Assembly: GCA_007120685.1 (NCBI GenBank)
Contig: SKNG01000288.1
Span: forward strand, 1 to 10,635
DNA: 10,635 nt
Reading direction: 5' to 3'
From: Paracoccaceae bacterium
Lineage (GTDB): Bacteria > Pseudomonadota > Alphaproteobacteria > Rhodobacterales > Rhodobacteraceae
Numbering within the stretch: the stretch's first letter is position 1; every line of letters begins with the position of its first letter. Under the pieces are notes generated by a model. The model made no database searches and was not told the DNA's origin. It was given only the letters and a program-made list of their open reading frames with translations. This document shows positions 1 to 7,107 of the stretch, one piece after another. The position numbers and the translations under genes were made by a program.

Positions 1-35
1 GACGGGACAGGCGCAGCCGACGGGGCTGGGCGCAG

Positions 36-57
36 AACGGCCCTTCGAAGGGCCGTT
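36..57. terminator. Perfect palindromic hairpin downstream of nnr
   Basis: The 22 bases are a perfect palindrome: arms AACGGCCC and GGGCCGTT around a TTCGAA centre, so the RNA from either strand can fold into an 8-bp stem. It lies 15 bases beyond the nnr stop codon on the minus strand. There is no long T tract on either side (only TTT on the plus side), so it would be a weak or bidirectional terminator. It could equally end an unseen plus-strand gene to the left. Bases 1-35 show no recognisable gene. Confidence 0.55.
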
Positions 58-72
58 TCGCGCCCTACGCTG

Positions 73-1587
73 TCACTGCGCAGAGGGTGTCCCGCCGGGA
101 CTGCCGCGCAGCACGGCCGGCAGCGCCTCCGGCAGGTCCTCGGCGATAAGGCCGGGGCCGGCGTGCAGCGCGGCCTCGACATGCAGCCAGGCGGCGGTGG
201 CGGCGGCGTCCTGCGCCGGCCAGCCGCGTGCCATGAGCCCGGCAATTAGCCCGGCCAGCACATCGCCCGCCCCGGCCGTGGCCAGCCAGGGCGCGGCGCG
301 CGCGCGCAGGGCGGCATGGACCTGCGGCCAGCCCTCAGGCGCGGCGACCACCGTGTCGGCGCCCTTCAGCAGCACCACCGCGCCGCTTTCGGCCGCCGCC
401 TGCATTACTGCCTGCACCCGGGGCAGGTCAGCGCCAGACAGATGCGGCCACAGCCGGGCGAATTCGCCACCATGCGGGGTCAGCACGCAGCCCGGGTGCA
501 ACAGCGCGCGCAGGGCGGCATCGCCCGCGATCAGCGTCAGCGCATCGGCATCCAGCACCGTGGGCCGGTGCCGCTTCAGCACGGCTGCCACCAGCGCCGC
601 CTCGCGCGCGCCCAGCCCCAGCCCGGGGCCGAGGCATAGCGCCGTGATCCGGCTGTCCGACAGCGCCTGCATCAGCGCCTGATCATCGGCGAGCGGGCGC
701 AGCATCACCGCATCCAGCCGCGCCGCGTTCTCGATCAGCGCGGCCGGCGGGCAGCCCAGCGTGACCAGGCCCGCCCCCACCCGCAGAGCCGCCCGCGCCG
801 CCAGCCGCGCCGCCCCGCCGCGCCCCACGCCACCCGAGAGGACCAGCGCATGGCCGTGGTCGTATTTATGCCCGCCCCCCTTGGCCAGCCGCGCCCCCGG
901 CGGGCCGACCGCAACGGCGACCTGCGCGCCATCGTCCCGCGCCAGCGCCGCCAGTTCGGCCTCAAGCCCGATATCCACCACCGACAGCGCCCCGGTCATC
1001 CCGCCCCCCGGCAGCAGCACATGGCCCAGCTTCGGCGCCTGAAAGGTCACCGTCAGATCGGCGCCGCGCGAAAGATACGCCCCCTCGGCCCTGACCCGCC
1101 CGCTGTCGGCACAGAGCCCCGAAAGCATATCCACCGCCACCAGCCGCGCGCCCACCTGCTGCGCCAGCGCCAGCGGCCCCCAGGCGGCCGGCGCCAGATC
1201 CCGCACCAGGCCGGTGCCGAACAGCGCATCCACCACCACCGCATCACGCAATACCGCAGGGTCCAGTTCCGCCGCCACCGCGCCCAGCGCCGCCCAGCGT
1301 TCGGCATTGGCCCTTGCATCGGGCGTGGCCGGCGGGGCCAGCGCCCAGACCGAGACCTGCCACCCCTGCCCCGCCAGCAACCGCGCCACCACATAACCGT
1401 CGCCACCGTTGTTGCCCGGCCCGCACAGCACCACCGCCCGGCGCGGCCCCGCCGGCCATTGCGCCACGATCGCCGCGGCCACCCCGGCGCCGGCACGCTC
1501 CATCAACGCCAACCCGTCCGCCGCGCCCGACTCGATGGCCGCCCTCTCGATGCTGCGCATTTGGGCAGATGTCAGTATTTCGGTCAC
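73..1587 (-). CDS. nnr: Bifunctional NAD(P)H-hydrate epimerase / ADP-dependent NAD(P)H-hydrate dehydratase
   Basis: This cytosolic metabolite-repair enzyme restores damaged NADH and NADPH. The N-terminal YjeF_N half epimerises the R and S hydrates, and the C-terminal ribokinase-like half dehydrates the S form using ADP. The product is 504 residues, normal for the fused form. Epimerase motifs are GPGNNGGDGYV (56-66), VVDALFGTGL (118-127) and a VDMLSGL loop (152-158) where the family usually has VDxPSGL. Dehydratase motifs are a glycine-rich GHALVLSGG (245-253), GPGLG (320-324), LDADAL (345-350), LTPHGGEF (369-376), LLKGADTVVA (406-415) and ATAGAGDVLAGL (436-447), where Asp442 is the expected catalytic residue. 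Translation starts at GTG 1587, with a GAGGGG ribosome site a few bases upstream. The gene is divergent from glnB. In many Rhodobacterales nnr sits next to glnB-glnA, so I read the order as conserved rather than functional coupling. Confidence 0.95.
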   Translation of the reverse strand: MTEILTSAQMRSIERAAIESGAADGLALMERAGAGVAAAIVAQWPAGPRRAVVLCGPGNNGGDGYVVARLLAGQGWQVSVWALAPPATPDARANAERWAALGAVAAELDPAVLRDAVVVDALFGTGLVRDLAPAAWGPLALAQQVGARLVAVDMLSGLCADSGRVRAEGAYLSRGADLTVTFQAPKLGHVLLPGGGMTGALSVVDIGLEAELAALARDDGAQVAVAVGPPGARLAKGGGHKYDHGHALVLSGGVGRGGAARLAARAALRVGAGLVTLGCPPAALIENAARLDAVMLRPLADDQALMQALSDSRITALCLGPGLGLGAREAALVAAVLKRHRPTVLDADALTLIAGDAALRALLHPGCVLTPHGGEFARLWPHLSGADLPRVQAVMQAAAESGAVVLLKGADTVVAAPEGWPQVHAALRARAAPWLATAGAGDVLAGLIAGLMARGWPAQDAAATAAWLHVEAALHAGPGLIAEDLPEALPAVLRGSPGGTPSAQ

Positions 1588-1643
1588 GTTCCCCTCGCCT
1601 GGTTTTCTCTTTCTGCTTATTTTTTCATCTTCTAGGTGAAATC

Positions 1644-1674
1644 CTGTGCGGATTGCTCCGCGCAGCCTGCACAG
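1644..1674. repeat. Dyad / hairpin upstream of glnB
   Basis: CTGTGCGGA (1644-1652) and TCCGCGCAG (1657-1665) form a 9-bp stem with one G-U pair around a TTGC loop. The same left arm CTGTGC can instead pair with GCACAG at 1669-1674, giving two mutually exclusive pairings. It could be a protein-binding dyad or a leader structure, if glnB transcription starts upstream of it. Confidence 0.4.
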
Positions 1675-1721
1675 GGCCGGGTTTCCATCTCTGCGGGCAG
1701 GCTAGTCGATTGAGGCCGGCC

Positions 1722-1737
1722 TGTGAACGTGGTCACT
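1722..1737. promoter_or_regulatory. CRP/FNR-family-like palindrome upstream of glnB
   Basis: TGTGA-N6-TCACT matches nine of the ten conserved positions of the CRP consensus TGTGA-N6-TCACA. It is centred about 120 bases before the glnB start. Rhodobacterales encode many Crp/Fnr-family regulators, so which protein might bind here, if any, is not decided by the sequence. A match of this size can also occur by chance. Confidence 0.35.
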
Positions 1738-1836
1738 AAGCCCCACCCGGGGGCGAGCCTCGCCAGGCGGGCGTCCGATGCGGCGGGGCGGGGCGACAAG
1801 GCGAACGGAAAGACACCAGACGACAAGACCCGGCGC

Positions 1837-1842
1837 AAGGAG
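1837..1842 (+). promoter_or_regulatory. Ribosome binding site fixing the GTG start of glnB
   Basis: AAGGAG is followed by nine bases and then GTG. It is the only strong site near the conserved PII N-terminus, and it shows that the upstream open frame is not translated as part of GlnB. Confidence 0.8.
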
Positions 1843-1851
1843 CGTGCAGAC

Positions 1852-2190
1852 GTGAAAAAGATCGAAGCCATCATCAAACCCTTCAAGCTCGACGAGGTGA
1901 AGGAGGCGCTGCAGGAAATCGGTATCCAGGGCCTGTCGGTCATCGAGGTCAAGGGCTTCGGGCGCCAGAAGGGCCATACCGAACTCTATCGCGGCGCCGA
2001 ATATGTCGTCGATTTCCTGCCGAAGGTGAAGATCGAGGTGATTCTGGCGGACGACATGGTCGAGGCAGCGGTAGAGGCGATCATCGCCGCCGCGCGCACC
2101 GACAAGATCGGCGATGGCAAGATCTTCGTCTCGCCTGTCGAACAGGTGATCCGCATCCGCACCGGCGAAACCGGCGAGGACGCCATCTGA
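1852..2190 (+). CDS. glnB: Nitrogen regulatory protein PII (GlnB)
   Basis: PII is a cytosolic trimer that reports 2-oxoglutarate, ATP/ADP and glutamine status to GlnE, NtrB and other partners. The product is 112 residues, exactly the usual length. The T-loop carries YRGAEY with Tyr51, the site uridylylated by GlnD. KGFGRQ (34-39), the B-loop region TDKIGDGKIF (83-92, with Lys85 and Lys90) and Arg101/Arg103 are the ATP and 2-oxoglutarate contacts of the family. I chose the GTG at 1852 because AAGGAG (1837-1842) lies nine bases upstream and because the family begins MKKIEAIIKPFK. The longer in-phase frame from 1723 would add 43 unrelated residues. glnA follows after 64 bases in the same direction, so the two probably form an operon. 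Whether it is GlnB or the paralogue GlnK cannot be settled by sequence alone, but the glnA linkage (not amtB) favours GlnB. Confidence 0.96.
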   Translation: MKKIEAIIKPFKLDEVKEALQEIGIQGLSVIEVKGFGRQKGHTELYRGAEYVVDFLPKVKIEVILADDMVEAAVEAIIAAARTDKIGDGKIFVSPVEQVIRIRTGETGEDAI

Positions 2191-2254
2191 GCAGCCGCGC
2201 CCGGCCCCCGCAAACCTTCAGCCCGTTTCCGAAAAAGCAAGGGAAAGCAAAGAC

Positions 2255-3661
2255 ATGAGTATCGAAAAGGTTCTCGGCGCCATCAAGCAGGAGGACGTCA
2301 AGTACGTCGACATCCGGTTCACCGACCCGCGCGGCAAGGTGCATCACGTCACCGTCATGGCCGATCAGGTGGATGCGGATTTCCTGGAAGAAGGTTTCAT
2401 GTTCGACGGCTCCTCGATCAATGGCTTCAAGTCGATCGACCAGTCGGACATGAAACTGATGCCGGATACCGAGACGGCCTATATGGACCCGTTCTACGCC
2501 GAGAAGACGCTCTGCCTGCACTGCAATGTGCTGGAACCCGATACCGGCGAGCCCTATTCCCGCGACCCGCGCGGCACGGCGGTCAAGGCCGAGGCCTATC
2601 TGAAATCCTCGGGCATGGGCGATACCGCCTTCTTCGGCCCTGAAGCCGAGTTCTTCGTCTTCGACGACGTGCGCTTTTCGGTCAGCATGAACAAGGTCGC
2701 CTACGAAGTCGACGCGGTTGACGGGGCGTGGAACACCGATACCGAATACGAATCCGGCAACATGGGTCACCGCCCGGGCGTCAAGGGCGGCTATTTCCCG
2801 CTGCCGCCAGTGGATGGTGCGCAGGACATGCGGTCCGAGATGCTGTCCACCATGAAGCAGATCGGGATGAATGTGGACAAGCACCACCACGAGGTGGCGT
2901 CGAACCAGCACGAACTGGGCCTGATCTTCAGCTCGCTGACCAAGCAGGCAGACGAGTTGCAGAAATACAAATACGTGATCCACAATGTGGCCCATGCCTA
3001 CGGTCGCTCGGCCACCTTCATGCCGAAGCCGATCAAGGGCGACAACGGCACCGGCATGCATGTCAACATGTCGATCTGGAAGGACGGCAAGCCGCTGTTT
3101 GCCGGCGACAAATACGCCGATCTGAGCCAGGAGGCGCTGTGGTTCATCGGTGGCGTGCTCAAGCATGCCAAGGCGCTGAATGCCTTCACCAACCCTTCGA
3201 CCAACAGCTACAAGCGCCTGATCCCGGGGTTCGAGGCACCTGTGCTGCTGGCCTATTCGGCGCGCAACCGTTCGGCCTCGTTCCGCATTCCCTGGGCGGA
3301 AAGCCCGAAGGCCAAGCGCGTGGAAGCCCGCTTCCCTGACCCCTCTGCCAACCCCTATCTGGCCTTCGCCGCGCTGCTGATGGCCGGCCTGGACGGCATC
3401 CAGAACAAGATCGACCCGGGCGAGCCTTCGGACAAGGACCTCTACGATCTGCCGCCCGAGGAACTGGCCGACATTCCCACCGTCTGCGGCTCGCTGCGAG
3501 AGGCGATCACCTCGCTGGAGGCTGATCACGAATTCCTGCTGAAGGGCGATGTCTTCACCAAGGATCAGATCGACGCCTATATCGAGCTGAAGTGGGAAGA
3601 GGTCTACAACTACGAGCACACGCCGCATCCGGTTGAATACCAGATGTATTACAGCTGCTGA
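2255..3661 (+). CDS. glnA: Type I glutamine synthetase (GlnA)
   Basis: This enzyme makes glutamine from glutamate, ammonia and ATP (EC 6.3.1.2) as a cytosolic dodecamer and is the entry point of ammonium assimilation. The product is 468 residues, the standard length of the GSI-beta class. Visible motifs are FDGSSI (50-55), the metal-binding GPEAEFFVFD (128-137), NGTGMH with His269, NPSTNSYKRL (313-322), Glu327, RNRSASFRIP with Arg339, and LYDLPPEE with Tyr397. These positions coincide with Escherichia coli numbering. Tyr397 is the adenylylation site of GlnE, so the enzyme is expected to be under the GlnD-PII-GlnE cascade. The start is ATG 2255 with a purine-rich AAGGGAAA upstream. It lies 64 bases behind glnB and is followed by a strong terminator. 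Confidence 0.98.
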   Translation: MSIEKVLGAIKQEDVKYVDIRFTDPRGKVHHVTVMADQVDADFLEEGFMFDGSSINGFKSIDQSDMKLMPDTETAYMDPFYAEKTLCLHCNVLEPDTGEPYSRDPRGTAVKAEAYLKSSGMGDTAFFGPEAEFFVFDDVRFSVSMNKVAYEVDAVDGAWNTDTEYESGNMGHRPGVKGGYFPLPPVDGAQDMRSEMLSTMKQIGMNVDKHHHEVASNQHELGLIFSSLTKQADELQKYKYVIHNVAHAYGRSATFMPKPIKGDNGTGMHVNMSIWKDGKPLFAGDKYADLSQEALWFIGGVLKHAKALNAFTNPSTNSYKRLIPGFEAPVLLAYSARNRSASFRIPWAESPKAKRVEARFPDPSANPYLAFAALLMAGLDGIQNKIDPGEPSDKDLYDLPPEELADIPTVCGSLREAITSLEADHEFLLKGDVFTKDQIDAYIELKWEEVYNYEHTPHPVEYQMYYSC

Positions 3662-3678
3662 TCGGCAGGGAAGAAAAC

Positions 3679-3709
3679 AAAGGGGGCGTCCTGCGAGGCG
3701 CCCCTTTTT
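3679..3709 (+). terminator. Intrinsic terminator of glnB-glnA
   Basis: A 10-bp stem pairs 3679-3688 with 3699-3708, with one G-U pair, around a 10-base loop, and the right arm runs into TTTTT. It starts 17 bases after the glnA stop. This is a canonical rho-independent terminator and isolates glnA from the next gene. Confidence 0.9.
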
Positions 3710-3887
3710 GCGTGCCGGGGGCCGGGCCCCGGCTGTCTGCTGCCGGAACCGGGCGGTATGGCGAGGAACGGTTTTTCGTTTTATTTTAAATACTTGATTC
3801 TGTTAATTTCCTGCGAAGCGGCTATCCTTTGCGATTGGGTGAGACCGCGCGCAGGGTGGCGCGGTCCGGTTGGGATGTCGGCACCGG
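3710..3887 (+). promoter_or_regulatory. Leader between glnA terminator and the 409-residue gene
   Basis: The segment starts with a second GC hairpin (GCCGGGG at 3714-3720 pairing with CCCCGGC at 3727-3733). An AT-rich island follows at about 3771-3809, out of keeping with the surrounding GC-rich DNA and likely to hold the promoter of the downstream gene. Partial boxes are visible (TTGATT at 3794, TATCCT at 3823) but their 23-base spacing is too long, so I do not assign a promoter. An inverted repeat at 3843-3866 precedes the start. Confidence 0.45.
3843..3866. repeat. Inverted repeat before the 409-residue gene
   Basis: GACCGCGC (3843-3850) and GCGCGGTC (3859-3866) are perfect complements around an 8-base loop. 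The loop holds AGGGTG, the only purine-rich ribosome-site-like stretch ahead of the gene. It may be an operator or an RNA hairpin presenting or hiding the ribosome site. Confidence 0.45.
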
Positions 3888-5117
3888 ATGACGGGTCTGA
3901 GCAACAGGACAGGGCTTTCAGGGGCAACGCTGCTTTATGGCGCGGCGGCGGCGGCACCGGATCTGGTGCTGGCGGCGCAGTTCCTGATTGACGATCTGCG
4001 CCGCGACGGGTGGCGGATTGCGGGCGTCCGGGTCGGCGCCCGCGAAGTGCGCCTGCGGGTGGACGGCTTCGATCTGGCGATGACGCTGGCCGACGAGCCC
4101 CTGCCGGATTGTGTAACGGCCGCCCTGATGCGCCCGTCGCGGCCGGCAGAAGCGCCGGATCTGGCGCGCGCGCGCGTCTGGCACCTGTTGAGCCGACACC
4201 ACATGATCCTGGGCGTGCTGATCCGGGCACGGGGCGCGCGGGCCCGGCAGGCCATCGAGGACGACAGGGAGGACCTGGCGAGCACCTGCCAGACCCTGGT
4301 CTGCACCATCGCCGAGGCCGCACCGCCGGATCTGGTCCTGTGGCAGGCCAGCGGCGCGGTCCTGTCGCCGGCCGAATTCCGCAAGGCGCCGCTGGCCTTT
4401 CTGACGCTGACCAGCGCCGACGCCGGGCTGGAACCGATCCGCGCCGCCGGTTTGCCCACCAACAGGCCGCGCGCGCGAACGGCACCGCAGACGACCGCGT
4501 TGCAGGCAGCGCCCGGCGCGCAACCCTTTGCCCTGCCCATGCCAGCCCCGGAGCCGGAGACCACTTCATCGACGCGGCCAGCAAAGCCGTCTGGCGGGAA
4601 TGGGCAGCCACCCGGCATGTCGCACCCGCCGGACAGCCGCGATGCACGCGCGGCGCGCGCCTCTTCCGGGCGGCTGTTCGGCAAGAACCGCAAGATCCGT
4701 TGCCGCGTTGTGATCAGCGGCGAGAGCGCCGAAAGCGAAAGGCTACGCAATGCGATGCGCCAGGACGCCCAGCCCGGTCGGCGCGCCAAGCGCGCAACCG
4801 GTCCTGGCCTCGCGCCGGCAGACAAGGGCGGCACCGCAACGCTGCCTTTCGGCTTTTCGAACCGTGCTCGGACGCGCGCCGAGCCTGCGGCAAGGGCGAC
4901 GGAAGGGCCAGAGGGGCTGCGGGCGGTGCGAAGCAAGGCGCGCTCGCCGCTGATGCGCTCCTTGCAGGTGGCGCTGCTATGCATGGCGCTGGCCTGGGTC
5001 TTGCCGGAAACCGCCGGAAGCGGCGCCGACCCGTCATCCGGCGGCGCGTCATTGGCGCAAGCCGGCACCAAAGCCCCTTCGCTGGCAGCGACACCGGCCC
5101 CCACCACCGGTCGTTGA
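3888..5117 (+). CDS. Uncharacterised protein with C-terminal membrane segment
   Basis: I do not recognise this 409-residue protein. Residues 12-180 look like a folded alpha/beta domain with hydrophobic strands and helices (for example LVLAAQFLIDDLRR, 27-40) and end with a DLVLWQASGAVLSPAEF-type segment (148-164) that only faintly recalls DUF4261-like domains. Residues 186-255 are a Pro/Ala/Thr-rich linker. Residues 256-356 are strongly basic (GRLFGKNRKIRCR at 261-273). A single hydrophobic helix at about 355-373 precedes a low-complexity Ala/Ser/Gly/Thr tail to the end. The visible layout suggests a cytosolic domain on a flexible basic arm anchored near the C-terminus, without an N-terminal signal. 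Codon usage is GC-rich in the third position throughout, so it is coding. ATG 3888 is chosen over an in-frame TTG at 3870; neither has a good ribosome site. It is separated from glnA by a terminator, so nitrogen metabolism is not implied. No function is assigned. Confidence 0.7.
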   Translation: MTGLSNRTGLSGATLLYGAAAAAPDLVLAAQFLIDDLRRDGWRIAGVRVGAREVRLRVDGFDLAMTLADEPLPDCVTAALMRPSRPAEAPDLARARVWHLLSRHHMILGVLIRARGARARQAIEDDREDLASTCQTLVCTIAEAAPPDLVLWQASGAVLSPAEFRKAPLAFLTLTSADAGLEPIRAAGLPTNRPRARTAPQTTALQAAPGAQPFALPMPAPEPETTSSTRPAKPSGGNGQPPGMSHPPDSRDARAARASSGRLFGKNRKIRCRVVISGESAESERLRNAMRQDAQPGRRAKRATGPGLAPADKGGTATLPFGFSNRARTRAEPAARATEGPEGLRAVRSKARSPLMRSLQVALLCMALAWVLPETAGSGADPSSGGASLAQAGTKAPSLAATPAPTTGR

Positions 5118-5337
5118 TCCTTCAGCTTGTCCACCGGCCCATGCCAATACCCATGCCCGTTTTCCGGCGCGCGGCCACGTCTGCCATGGCCTTTGTCAAA
5201 GCGTGCTGCCCACGCGCCACCCGGCCGGGATGATGCAGACAAGCCCATGTCGTGGGTCGGCAGAACCACTGCGGATCGCACCCCGCAGGCACGCTCGCTT
5301 TGGCGAGCCTTGCCACAGCCACAGGTCAGCGCGGCTG
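5118..5337. other. Gene-free interval between convergent genes
   Basis: These 220 bases lie between the stop codons of the 409-residue gene (plus) and the 58-residue gene (minus). Open frames cross it on both strands, but their translations are Arg/Pro/His/Cys-rich and look like non-coding GC-rich frames. The one clear structure is the hairpin at 5288-5314. Confidence 0.5.
5288..5314 (-). terminator. Hairpin after the 58-residue gene
   Basis: GCTCGC (5293-5298) and GCGAGC (5303-5308) form a stem around TTTG, extended by GGCA (5288-5291) with TGCC (5311-5314) across a small internal loop. It begins 24 bases beyond the minus-strand stop. No T tract follows on either strand, so termination is plausible but unproven. 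Confidence 0.4.
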
Positions 5338-5514
5338 TCAAGCATGCGCGTTGTCTTCACCATTCGCACCGGCACCATCGCCGCGCTGATTGACGATCTC
5401 CAGCCAGGCCATCGAGCGCGCCTCGTCAAGCAGTTCTGCCAACGCCTTCATCTGGTTGTCGCGGGCGTATCGCGCCAGATCCTCGATCTCGCGCACAATC
5501 CATTCGTGCTGCAC
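5338..5514 (-). CDS. Small uncharacterised helical protein (58 residues)
   Basis: A GTG-started frame encodes 58 residues beginning MQHEWIVREIEDLARYAR and continuing with a second amphipathic stretch (about 21-43, with LAELLDEARSMAWLEIV) and a polar Gly/Asn/Asp/Ala tail. Two helices with regular acidic and hydrophobic spacing suggest a small soluble helical hairpin that may oligomerise or bind a partner. The start is supported by a GGGGGA site six bases upstream. Short proteins opening with an xHEWI motif and an (L/I)xDLxxxA helix are, as I recall, widespread and uncharacterised in Rhodobacterales, which argues for a real gene. There is no signal peptide and no membrane segment. It lies downstream of the ccr terminator on the same strand and so is probably transcribed alone. 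Its role is unknown. Confidence 0.75.
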   Translation of the reverse strand: MQHEWIVREIEDLARYARDNQMKALAELLDEARSMAWLEIVNQRGDGAGANGEDNAHA

Positions 5515-5591
5515 GTCCGTCCCCCGTTCCGCTGCTGATTCCGCTCTGAAACCCTAGCGTGAACAAGGTTGAGGAAGGCTTTACTTCAGAA

Positions 5592-5628
5592 CATAAAAAG
5601 AACAAACGGGGCAGTTTTCTGCCCCGTT
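5592..5628 (-). terminator. Intrinsic terminator of ccr
   Basis: AACGGGGCAG (5605-5614) and CTGCCCCGTT (5619-5628) are a perfect 10-bp stem with a 4-base loop. Read on the minus strand, the hairpin is followed by TGTTCTTTTTATGT, a proper U-rich release tract. It lies 75 bases past the ccr stop and separates ccr from the 58-residue gene. Confidence 0.88.
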
Positions 5629-5703
5629 CGCTGCTTCAGCATCCCTTTCGGACCGCATTGCCGCGGCGCCGGCGCCGGCTTCCGGTCCTGACGCCGTTCC
5701 CGG

Positions 5704-6996
<1,293 letters not shown>

Positions 6997-7107
6997 GGCC
7001 GTCTCCTGATGCTCATCATGCCGCGATGCAGAATCACTGCGGTAACTGCCGCAGCATTACGAACGGCCGCGCAACAATGCAACCTTCATTGTCAACAAAT
7101 TATAATT
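6997..7107 (-). promoter_or_regulatory. ccr leader with AT-rich promoter region and inverted repeat
   Basis: Read on the minus strand, this interval opens with an AT-rich stretch containing the perfect 12-base palindrome AAATTATAATTT (7108-7097), then a perfect TTGACA (7095-7090). No good -10 box lies 16-18 bases further on, so a promoter using this box would need an activator or another sigma factor. The palindrome itself contains TATAAT, a possible -10 for an upstream start, but with no good -35. An inverted repeat follows (CTGCGG 7037-7042, CCGCAG 7049-7054). Finally comes the AGGAG of ccr (7003-7007). The make-up fits a regulated promoter independent of the acyltransferase gene. Confidence 0.55.
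7037..7054. repeat. Inverted repeat in the ccr leader
   Basis: CTGCGG and CCGCAG are perfect complements around a 6-base spacer, centred about 50 bases before the ccr start and some 45 bases downstream of the TTGACA box. The position suits an operator or a leader hairpin. The regulator is unknown; Methylobacterium ccr is controlled by a TetR-type protein (CcrR) binding a palindrome, but I cannot say this is the same site. Confidence 0.45.

Larger units (their letters stand above)
1588..1851. promoter_or_regulatory. Divergent nnr / glnB intergenic region
   Basis: These 264 bases separate the GTG starts of nnr (minus) and glnB (plus) and must hold both promoters. The nnr-proximal part (about 1602-1632) is unusually rich in T on the plus strand for this genome. 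A hairpin-forming dyad follows at 1644-1665 and a CRP-like palindrome at 1722-1737. A reading frame is open in phase with glnB from 1723, but nothing in it resembles PII. I found no convincing sigma-54 (GG-N10-GC) element and no good sigma-70 pair, so the promoters are not placed exactly. Confidence 0.6.

Noticed and set aside
1723..1851. In-phase 43-residue N-terminal extension of GlnB
   Set aside because: The PII family starts at the MKKIEAIIKPF motif, the protein from GTG 1852 has the exact family length, and a strong AAGGAG site precedes that GTG. The extension is charged low-complexity sequence with no family match.
2081..3628. Long minus-strand open frame (515 codons) opposite glnB-glnA
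   Set aside because: It is fully antisense to glnA, whose protein motifs are unambiguous. Its translation is His/Arg/Val-rich, as expected of the mirror of a GC-biased gene.
3714..3733. Second GC hairpin after the glnA terminator
   Set aside because: The arms are short runs of G and C that arise easily in GC-rich DNA. The preceding stem with its T tract already accounts for termination.
3935..5341. Long minus-strand open frame (468 codons) opposite the 409-residue gene
   Set aside because: The translation is rich in Arg, Ala, Ser and Cys without hydrophobic periodicity. The plus-strand frame shows third-position GC bias, a membrane helix and domain-like structure, so it is the better choice, though neither has a known homologue that I can name.
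5127..5393. Small open frames on both strands between 5118 and 5393
   Set aside because: Compositions are Pro/Arg/His/Cys-rich with no ribosome site, and they overlap the better supported 58-residue gene.
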